NCBI GenBank assembly: GCA_920105625.2
Contig: OV050031.1
Span: forward strand, 88,173,995-88,237,994
Reading direction: 5' to 3'
DNA: 64,000 nt
Origin: Clusia tigrina
Lineage: Eukaryota > Arthropoda > Insecta > Diptera > Clusiidae
This document shows, piece by piece, positions 38,278 to 48,239 of this stretch; position 1 is the stretch's first letter; each line of letters opens with the position of its first letter. The notes beneath the pieces were generated by a model that saw only the letters and a list, made by a program, of their open reading frames with translations, searched no databases and was not told where the DNA came from. A program made the position numbers and the translations under genes.

Positions 38278-40786
38278 CTACAGAGACGCTGACAGAGGCT
38301 GCGACGCCGACTGAGACGCCGACTGAGGCAGAGAGGGGTTGATATATGCATAGAGAAGGCAGCAGACCCCCCAATCGATAGCGGCAGTGATTGAGACGCC
38401 TACAGACACGGTTACAGAGGCTGTGACGCCGACTGAGACGCCGACTGAATCAGATAGGGGTAGATATACGCATAGAGAAGGCAGCAGACCCCCCAATCGA
38501 CAGCGGCAGCGACTGGGAAGCCTACAGAGACGCTGACAGAAGCTGCGACGCCGACTGAGACTCCGACTGAGCCAGATAGTGCTAGATATAGGCATATAGA
38601 AGACAGCAGACCCCCAATGGACAGCGGCAGCGACTGAGACTCCTACAGAGACGCTGACAGAGGCTGCAACGCCGACTGCGGCAGCTAGGAGTATATATAG
38701 GCATATTGAAGGCAGCAGACCCCCCAATGGACAGCGGCAGCGACTGAGACGCCTACAGTGACGCTGACAGAGGCTGCGACGCCGACTGATACGCCGACTG
38801 AGGCAGATAGGGGTAGATATAGGCATAGATAAGGCAGCAGACCCCCCAACCGAGAGCGGCAGCGACTGAGACTCCTACAGAGACGCTGACTGAGCCTGCG
38901 ACGCCAACTGAGACGCCGACTGAGGCAGATAAGGGTAGATATAGGCATAGATTAGGCAGCAGATCCCCCCCCAATCGACAGCGGCAGCGACTGAGACACC
39001 TACAGATACGCTGACAGAGTTTGCGACGCCGACTGAGACACCGACTGACGCAGATAGGGGTAGATATAGGCATAGAGAAGGCACCAGATCCCCCCCCAAT
39101 CGACAGCGGCAGCGACTGAGACGCCTACAGAGACGCTGACAGAGGCTGCGACGCCGACTGAGCCAGATAGTGCTAGATATAGGCATATAGAAGGCAGCAG
39201 ACCCCCAATCGACAGCGGTAGCGACTGAGACGCCTACAGTGACGCTGACAGAGGCTGCGACGCCGACTGATACGCCGACTGAGGCAGATAGGGGTAGATA
39301 TAGGCATAGATTAGGCAGCAGATCCCCCCCAATCGACAGCGGCAGCGACTGAGACGCCTACAGAGATGCTGACAGAGGTTTCGACGCCGACTGAGATGCA
39401 GACTGAGACGCCGACTGAGGCAGATAGGGGTAGATATAGTCATAGAGAAAGCAGCAGACCCCCCCAATCGACAGCAGCAGCGACCGAGACGCCTACAGAG
39501 ACGCTGACAGAAGCTGCGACGCCGACTGAGACGCCGCCTGAGGCAGATAGGGGTAGATATAGGCATAGATTAGGCAGCAGATCCCCCCCAATCGACAGCG
39601 GCAGCGACTGAGACGCCTACAGAGACGCTGACAGAAGCTGCGACGTGAGACTCCGACTGAGCCAGATAGTGCTAGATATAGGCATATAGAAGACAGCAGA
39701 CCCCCAATGGACAGCGGCAGCGACAGAGACTCCTACAGAGACGCTGACAGAGGCTGCAACGCCGACTGCGGCAGATAGGAGTATATATAGGCATAGAGAA
39801 GGCAGCAGACCATCCCAATGGACAGCGGCAGCGATTAAGACGCCTACAGAGAAGCTGACAGAGGCTGCGACGCCGACTGAGATGCCGACTGAGGCAGATA
39901 AGGGTAGATATAGGCATAGAGAATGCAGCAGACCCCCAATCGACAGCGGCAGCGACGCCTACAGAGACGCTCACAGAGGCTGCGACGCCGACTGAGACGC
40001 AGACTGCGACAGATAGGGGTAGATGTAGGCATAGAGAAGGAAGCAGACCACCCCAATCGACAGCGGCAGCGACTGAGACAACTACAGAGACGCTGACAGA
40101 GGCTGCGACGCCGACTGAGCCAGATAGTGCTAGATATAGGCATATAGAAGGCAGCAGACCCCCAATCGACAGCGGTAGCGACTGAGACGCCTACAGAGAC
40201 GCTGACAGAGACTGCGACGCCGACTGCGGCAGATAGGAGTATATATAGGCATAGAGAAGGCAGCAGACCCCCCAATCGACAGCAGCAGTGACTGAGACGC
40301 CTACAGAGACGCTGACAGAGGCTGCGACGCCTACTGAAATGCAGACTGAGGCAGATAGGAGTAGATATAGGCATAGAGAAGGCAGCAGACCCCCCAATCG
40401 ACAGCGGCAGCGAATGAGACGCCTACAGTGACGCTGACAGAGGCTGCGACGCCGACTGCTATGCCGACTGAGGCAGATAGGGGTAGATCGCAGACTGAGG
40501 CAGATAGGGGTAGATATAGGCATAGAGAAGGCATCAGACCCCCAATCGACAGCGGCAGCGACTGAGACGCCTACAGAGACGCTGACAGAGGCTGCGACGC
40601 CGACTGAGGCAGATAGGGGTAGATATATGCATAGAGAAGGCAGCAGATCCCCTCCCCGCCAATCAACAGCGGCAGCGACTGAGACGCCTACAGAGGCGCT
40701 GACGGAGGCTGCGACGCCGACTGAGACGTCGAATGAGGTAGATAGGGGTAGATATAGACATAGAGAAGGCAGACGACCACCGAAAC

Positions 40787-40908
40787 GACAGCGGAAACGA
40801 CTGAGACGCCCACAGGAACGCTGACAGAGGCTTCGACGCCCACTGAGACGCCGGCTGAGGCAGATTGGGGTAGATATAGGCATAGAGAAGGCAGCAGACA
40901 CACCAATC
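40787..40908 (+). repeat. Marker monomer 12 of 13
   Basis: Full length, 122 bp. It has CCGGCTGAGGCAGATTGG where others have CCGACTGAGG. This copy follows shortened marker 11, so the deletion did not spread to it. Confidence 0.9.
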
Positions 40909-41044
40909 GATAGCGACAGAGACTGACACGCCTACAGAGACGCCTACAGAGACGCTGAAAGAGGTTTCGACGCCGACTGAGATGCAGACTGAGACCCCGA
41001 CTGAGGCAGATAGGGGTAGATATAGTCATAGAGAAGGCAGCAGA

Positions 41045-41061
41045 CCCCCCCCCCCCCCCCC
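41045..41061 (+). repeat. C17 homopolymer run
   Basis: Expanded C-run at the normal position between CAGCAGA and AATCGACAG. Confidence 0.88.
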
Positions 41062-44016
41062 AATCGACAGCAGCAGCGACCGAGACGCCTACAGAGACGC
41101 TGACAGAGGCTGCGACGCCGACTGAGATGCCGACTGAGGCAGATAAGGGTAGATATAGGTATAGAGAAGGCAGCAGACCCCCAATCGACAGCGGCAGCGA
41201 CGCCTACAGAGACGCTGACAGAGGCTGCGACGCCGACTGAGACGCCGACTGAGGCAGAGAGGGGTTGATATATGCATAGAGAAGGCAGCAGACCCCCCAA
41301 TCGATAGCGGCAGTGATTGAGACGCCTACAGACACGCTTACAGAGGCTGTGACGCCGACTGAGACGCCGACTGAATCAGATAGGGGTAGATATACGCATA
41401 GAGAAGGCAGCAGACCCCCCAATCGACAGCGGCAGCGACTGGGAAGCCTACAGAGACGCTGACAGAAGCTGCGACGCCGACTGAGACTCCGACTGAGCCA
41501 GATAGTGCTAGATATAGGCATATAGAAGACGGCAGACCCCCAATGGACAGCGGCAGCGACTGAGACTCCTACAGAGACGCTGACAGAGGCTGCAACGCCG
41601 ACTGCGGTAGCTAGGAGTATATATAGGCATATTGAAGGCAGCAGACCCCCCAATGGACAGCGGCAGCGACTGAGACGCCTACAGTGACGCTGACAGAGGC
41701 TGCGACGCCGACTGATACGCCAACTGAGGCAGATAGGGGTAGATATAGGCATAGATAAGGCAGCAGACCCCCCAACCGAGAGCGGCAGCGACTGAGACTC
41801 CTACAGAGACGCTGACTGAGGCTGCGACGCCGACTGAGACGCCGACTGAGGCAGATAAGGGTAGATATAGGCATAGATTAGGCAGCAGATCCCCCCAATC
41901 GACAGCGGCAGCGACTGAGACACCTACAGAGACGCTGACAGAGTTTGCGACGCCGACTGAGACACCGACTGACGCAGATAGGGGTAGATATAGGCATAGA
42001 GAAGGCACCAGATCCCCCCACAATCGACAGCGGCAGCGACTCAGACGCCTACAGTCACGCTGACAGAGACTGCGACGCCGACTGAGACGCCGACTGAGGC
42101 AGATAGGGGTAGATATAGGCATAGATTAGGCAGCAGATCCCCCCCCCAATCGACAGCGGCAGCGACTGAGACGCCTACAGAGATGCTGACAGAGGTTTCG
42201 ACGCCGACTGAGATGCAGTCTGAGACGCCGACTGAGGCAGATAGGGGTAGATATAGTCATAGAGAAAGCAGCAGATCCCCCCCAATCGACAGCAGCAGCG
42301 ACCGAGGCGCCTACAGAGATGCTGACAGAAGCTGCGACGCCGACTGAGACTCCGACTGAGCCAGATAGTGCTAGATATAGGCATATAGAAGACAGCAGAC
42401 CCCCAATGGACAGCGGCAGCGACTGAGACTCCTACAAAGACGCTGACAGAGGCTGCAACGCCGACTGCGGCAGATAGGAGTATATATAGGCATAGAGAAG
42501 GCAGCAGACCATCCCAATGGACAGCGGCAGCGATTGAGACGCCTGCAGAGAAGCTGACAGAGGCTGCGACGCCGACTGAGATGCCGAATGAGGCAGATAA
42601 GGGTAGATATAGGCATAGAGAAGGCAGCAGACCCCCAATCGACAGCGGCAGCGACGCCTACAGAGACGCTCACAGAGGCTACGACGCCGACTGAGACGCA
42701 GATTGCGACAGATAGGGGTAGATGTAGGCATAGAGAAGGAAGCAGACCACCCCAATCGACAGCGGCAGCGACTGAGACAACTACAGAGACGCTGACAGAG
42801 GCTGCGACGCCGACTGAGCCAGATAGTGCTAGATATAGGCATATAGAAGGCAGCAGACCCCCAATCGACAGCGGTAGCGACTGAGACGCCTACAGAGACG
42901 CTGACAGAGGCTGCGCGCCGACTGCGGCAGATAGGAGTATATATAGGCATAGAGAAGGCAGCAGACGCTGAAAGAGGTTTCGACGCCGACTGAGACGCAG
43001 ACTGAGACGCCGACTCAGGCAGATAGGGGTAGATATAGTCATAGAGAAGGCAGCACACCCCCCCCCCCAATCGACAGCAGCAGCGACCGAGACGCCTACA
43101 GAGACGCTGACAGAGGCTGTGACGCCGAATGAGACGTCGACTGAGGCAGATAAGGGTAGATATAGGCATAGAGAAGGCAGCAGACCCCCAATCGACAGCG
43201 GCAGCGACTGAGACAACTACAGAGACGCTGACAGAGGCTGCGACGCCGACTGAGACGCCGACTGAGGCAGAGAGGGGTAGATATAGGCATAGAGAAGGCA
43301 GCAGACCCCCCAATGGAAAGCGGCAGCGACTGAGACGCTTACAGAGACGCTGACAGAGTTTGCGACGCAGACTGAGACACCGACTGACGCAGATAGGGGT
43401 AGATATAGGCATAGAGAAGGCACCAGATCCCCCCCAATCGACAGCGGCGGCGACTGAGACGCCTACAGAGACGCTGACAGAGGCTGTGACGCCGACTGAG
43501 ACGTCGACTGAGGCAGATAGGGGTAGATATAGGCATAGAGAAGGCAGCAGACCCCCCAATGGAAAGCGGCAGCGACTGAGACGCTCACAGAGACGCTGAC
43601 AGGGACTGCGACGCCGACTGAGACGTCGACTGAGGCAGATAGGGGTAGATATAGGCATAGAGAAGGCAGCAGATTGCCCCAATTGACAGCGGCAACGGCT
43701 AAGACACCTACAGAGACGCTGACAGAGGCTGTGACGCCGACTGAGGCAGATAGGGGTAGATATAGGCATAGAGAAGGCAGCAGACCCCCCAATCGACAGC
43801 AGCAGTGACTGAGACGTCTACAGAGACGCTGACAGAGGCTGCGACGCCTACTGAAATGCAGACAGAGGCAGATAGGAGTAGATATAGGCATAGAGAAGGC
43901 AGCAGACCCCCCAATGGACAGCGGCAGCGACTGAGACGCTTACAGAGACGCTGACAGAGTTTGCGACGCCGACTGCGGCAGATAGGGGTAGATATAGGCA
44001 TGGAGAAGGCAGCAGA

Positions 44017-44033
44017 CCCCCCCCCCCCCCCCC
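44017..44033 (+). repeat. C17 homopolymer run
   Basis: Expanded C-run at the normal position. The preceding sequence has CATGGAGAAGG instead of CATAGAGAAGG. Confidence 0.88.
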
Positions 44034-45135
44034 AATCGACAGCGGCGGCGACTGAGACGCCTACAGAGACGCTGACAGAGGCTGTGACGCCGACTGAGAC
44101 GTCGACTGAGGCAGATAAGGGTAGATATAGGCATAGAGAAGGCAGCAGACCCCCCAATCGACAGCGGCAGCGACTGAGACGCCTACAGAGACGCTGACAG
44201 AGGCTGCGACGCCGACTGCGGCAGATAGGATTAGATATAGGCATAGAGAATGTAGCAGACTCCCCCCCAATCGACAGCAGCAGCCACTGAGACGCCTACA
44301 GAGACGCTGACAGAGGCTGCGAAGCCGACTGAGACGCCGTCTGAGCCAGATAGTGCTAGATATATTCATATAGAAGGCAGCAGACCCCCCAATCGACAGC
44401 GGCAGCGACTGAGACGCCTACAGAGACGCTTACAGAGGCTGCGACGCCGACTGCGGCAGATAGGGGTAGATATAGGCATGGAGAAGGCAGCAGACCCCCC
44501 AATCGACAGCAGCAGTGACTGAGACGCCTACAGAGACGCTGACAGAGGCTGCGACGCCTACTGAAATGCAGACTGAGGCAGATAGGAGTAGATATAGGCA
44601 TAGAGAAGGCAGCAGACCCCCCAATCGACAGCGGCAGCGACTGAGACGCCTACAGTGACGCTGACAGAGGCTGCGACGCCGACTGCTACGCCGACTGAGG
44701 CAGATAGGGGTAGATCGCAGACTGAGGCAGATAGGGGTAGATATAGGCATAGAGAAGGCATCAGACCCCCAATCGACAGCAGCAGCGACTGAGACGCCTA
44801 CAGAGATGCTGACAGAGGCTGCGACGCCGACTGAGACGCCGACTGAGGCAGATAGGGGTAGATATAGGCATAGATAAGGCAGCAGACCCCCCAACCGAGA
44901 GCGGCAGCGACTGAGACGCCTACAGAGACGCTGACAGAGGCTGCGACGCCGACTGAGGCAGTTAGGGGTAGATATATGCATAGAGAAGGCAGCAGATCCC
45001 CTCCCCCCCAATCGACAGCGGCAACGACTGAGACGCCTACAGAGGCGCTGACGGAGGCTGCGACGCCGACTGAGACGTCGAATGAGGTAGATAGGGGTAG
45101 ATATAGACATAGAGAAGGCAGCCGACCACCGAAAC

Positions 45136-45257
45136 GACAGCGGAAACGACTGAGACGCCCACAGGAACGCTGACAGAGGCTTCGACGCCCACTGAGACGC
45201 CGACTGAGGCAGATTGGGGTAGATATAGGCATAGAGAAGGCAGCAGACCCACCAATC
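45136..45257 (+). repeat. Marker monomer 13 of 13, last before the inversion
   Basis: Upstream GCAGCCGACC matches markers 1 and 2 rather than 3-12. It is followed by two CCTACAGAGACG 12-mers (45280-45303), and the inversion junction lies 126 bp past its end. Confidence 0.9.
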
Positions 45258-45360
45258 GATAGCGACAGAGACTGACACGCCTACAGAGACGCCTACAGAG
45301 ACGCTGAAAGAGGTTTCGACGCCGACTGAGATGCAGACTGAGACGCCGACTGAGGCAGAT

Positions 45361-45400
45361 ACGGGGTAGATAGAGTCATAGAGCGTCTCAGTCGCTGCCG
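45361..45400. other. Inversion junction between the two satellite arms
   Basis: Left-oriented sequence runs to CATAGAG, ending at 45383. From 45384 it continues directly with CGTCTCAGTCGCTGCCGC in the opposite orientation. No spacer is present. The last left monomer is atypical: a C is inserted at 45362 before GGGGTAG, and GATATAGTC has become GATAGAGTC. Only 1-3 bases of possible microhomology are visible. The breakpoint lies about 125 bp beyond the end of the last marker monomer. Confidence 0.93.
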
Positions 45401-45407
45401 CTGTCGA

Positions 45408-47990
45408 TTGGGGGGTCTGGTGCCTTCTCTATGCGTATATCTTCCCCTATCTGCCGCAGTATGCGTCTCAGCCGGCGTCGCAGCCTCTGTCACCGTCTCT
45501 GTAGGCGTCTCAGTCGTTGCCGCTGTCGATTCGGGGGGGTCTTCTGCTTTTTCTACGCCTATATTTTCCCCTATCTGCGTCTATCGGCGTCTCAGTCGGC
45601 GTCGAAGCCTCTTTCAGCGTCTCTGTAGGCGTCTCAGTCGCTGCCGCTGTCGATTGGGAGGTCTGCTGCCTTCTCTATGCCTATATCTATCCCTATCTGC
45701 CTCAGTCGGTGTCTCAGTCGGCGTCCCAGCCTCTGTCAGCGTCTCTGTAGGCGTCTCAGTCTTTGCCGCTGTCGATTGGGGGGTCTGCTGCTTTTTCTAC
45801 GCCTATATCTATCCCTATCTGCCTCAGTCGGCGTCTCAGTCGGCGTCGAAGCCTCTGTCAGCGTCTCTGTAGGCGTCTCAGTCGCTGCCGCTGTCGATTG
45901 GGGGGGGGGGGTCTGCTGCCTTCTCTATGTGTATATCTACCCCTATCTGCCGCAGTATGCGTCTCAGCCGGCTTCGCAGCTTCTGTCCGCGTCTCTGTAG
46001 GCGTCTCAGTCGCTGCCGCTGTCGATTGGGGGGGTCTGCTGCTTTTTCTACGCCTATATTTTCCCCTATCTGCCTCAATCGGCGTCTCAGTCGGCGTCGA
46101 AGCCTCTTTCAGCGTCTCTGTAGGCAGCTCAGTCGCTGCAGCTGTTGATTGGGAGGTCTGCTGCCTTCTCTATGCCTATATCTATCCCTATCTGCCTCAG
46201 TCGGTGTCTCAGTCGGCGTCCCAGCCTCTGTCAGCGTCTCTGTAGGGTCTCAGTCGTTGCCGCTGTTGATTGGGGGTCTGTTGCTTTTTCTACGCCTATA
46301 TCTATCACTATCTACCTCAGTCGGCGTCTCAGTCGGCGTCGAAGCCCCTTTCAGCGTCTCTGTAGGCGTCTCAGTCGCTACCGCTGTCGATTGGGAGGTC
46401 TGCTGCCTTCTCTATGCCTATACCTATCCCTATCTGCCTCAGTCGGTGTCTCAGTCGGCGTCCCAGGCTTTGTCAGCGTCTCTGTAGGCGTCTCAGTCGT
46501 TGCCGCTGTCGATTGGGCGGTCTGCTGCTTTTTCTACGCCTATATCTACCCCTATCTGCCCCCGTCGGCGACTCAGTCGGCGTCGAAGCCTCTTTCAGCG
46601 TCTCTGTAGGCGTCTCAGTCGCTGCCGCTGTCGATTGGGTGGTCTGCTGCCTTCTCTATATCTATATCTACCCCTATCTGCGTCAGTCGGCGTCGCAACC
46701 TCTGTCAGCGTTTCTGTAGGTGTCTCAGTTGCTGCCGCTGTCGATTGGGGGGGTCTGCTGCCCTCTCTATGCCAATATCAACCCCTATCTGCCTCAGTTG
46801 GCGCCTCAGTCGGCGTCGCAGCCTCTGTCAGCGTCTCTGTAGGCGTCTCAGTCGCTGCCGCTGTCGATTGGGTGGTCAGCTGCCTTCTCTATGTCTATAT
46901 CTACCCCTATCTGCCTTAGTCGGCGTCGCAGCCCCTGTCAGCGTTTCTCTAGGTATCTCAGTTGCTGCCGCTTTCTATTGGGGGGTCTGTTGCCTTCTCT
47001 ATGCGTATATCTACCCCTATCTGTCGCAGTATGCGTCTCAGCCGGCGCCGCAGCCTCTCTCACCGTCTCTGTAGGCGCCTCAGTCGTTGCCGCAGTTGAT
47101 TGGGGGGTCTGCTGCTTTTTCTACGCCTCTATCTATCCCTATCTGCCTCAGTCGGCGTCTCAGTCGGCGTCGAAGCCTCTTTCAGCGTCTCTGTAGGCGT
47201 CTCAGTCGCTGCCGCTGTCGATTGGGAAGTCTGCTGCCTTCTCTATGCCTATAGCTATCCCAATCTGCCTCAGTCGGTGTCTCAGTCGGCGTCCCAGCCT
47301 CTGTCAGCGTCTCTGTAGGCGTCTCAGTCGCTGCAGCTGTCGATTGGGGGGTCTGCTGCCTTCTCTATGCGTATATCTACCCCTATCTGCCGCAGTATGC
47401 GTCTCAGCCGGCGTCGCAGCCTCTGTCACCGTCTCTGTAGGCGTCTCAGTCGTTGCCGCTGTCGATTGGGGGGGTCTGCTGCTTTTTCTACGCCTATATC
47501 TATCCCTATCTGCCTCAGTCGGCGTCTCAGTCGGCGTCGAAGCCTCTTTCAGCGTCTCTGTAGGCGTCTCAGTCGCTGCCGCTGTCGATTGGGAAGTCTG
47601 CTGCCTTCTCTATGCCTATAGCTATCCCAATCTGCCTCAGTCGGTGTCTCAGTCGGCGTCCCAGACTCTGTCAGCGTCTCTGTAGGCGTCTCAGTCGCTG
47701 CCGCTGTCGATTGGGAGGTCTGCTGCCTTCTCTATGCCTATATCTATCCCTATCTGCCTTAGTCGGTGTCTCAGTCGGCGTCCCAGCCTCTGTCAGCGTC
47801 TCTGTAGGCGTCTCAGTCGTTGCCGCTGTCGATTGGGGGGTCTGCTGCTTTTTCTACGCCTATATCTATCCCTATCTGCCTCAGTCGGCGTCTCAGTCGG
47901 CGTCGAAGCCTCTGTCAGCGTCTCTGTAGGCGTCTCAGTCGCTGCCGCTGTCGATTGGGGGGGGGGGGTCTGCTGCCTTCTCTATGTGTA
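45408..47990 (-). repeat. Right-arm higher-order repeat block D, copy 1
   Basis: Collinear with 58788-61140 at an offset of 13380-13377 bp, dropping to 13144-13145 bp beyond about 46890. The step reflects a segment (about 46410-46890) whose best match is instead near 61617-62100, offset 15203 bp. Confidence 0.82.
45900..45911 (-). repeat. G12 run (C-run of the inverted arm)
   Basis: The C-run seen on the complementary strand. Block copies at 47957-47968 and 61102-61113 also have 12 G, while the copy at 59279-59288 has 10. Confidence 0.88.
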
Positions 47991-48239
47991 TATCTACCCC
48001 TATCTGCCGCAGTATGCGTCTCAGCCGGCTTCGCAGCTTCTGTCCGCGTCTCTGTAGGCGTCTCAGTCGCTGCCGCTGTCGATTGGGGGGGTCTGCTGCT
48101 TTTTCTACGCTTATATTTTCCCCTATCTGCCTCAATCGGCGTCTCAGTCGGCGTCGAAGCCTCTTTCAGCGTCTCTGTAGGCGTCTCAGTCGCTGCCGCT
48201 GTCGATTGGGAGGTCTGCTGCCTTCTCTATGCCTATATC

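Larger units (their letters stand above)
38278..41203 (+). repeat. Higher-order repeat series C, copy 3 (2926 bp)
   Basis: Collinear with copies 1 and 2 at its left end and with 41204 onward at +2926 bp. Its right part contains a full-length rather than shortened marker monomer (40787-40908). Confidence 0.85.
1..45383 (+). repeat. Left arm of satellite array, about 122-bp monomer, uniform orientation
   Basis: Seen: head-to-tail copies of one monomer throughout. Each has a GACAGCGGCAGCGACTGAGA-like start, a central GACGCCGACTGA block, GATAGGGGTAGATATAGG, then CATAGAGAAGGCAGCAGA, a C-run and AATC. Monomers of about 110, 116 and 134 bp come from loss or gain of 6- or 12-bp blocks. Several variant classes recur in fixed order: a GTTTGCGACG/CACCAGATCC type, a CAGATAGTGCTAGATATAGG type, a GGAGTATATATAGG type, a GAGATGCAGACTGAG type and a GTAGATGTAGG type. 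I saw no inverted monomer, transposon or unique spacer. Inferred role: structural or heterochromatic satellite. No gene is supported anywhere in it. Confidence 0.97.

Noticed and set aside
45293..45493. Small gene spanning the inversion junction
   Set aside because: The frame is a chimera of left- and right-arm monomer translations created by the join. Nothing supports expression.
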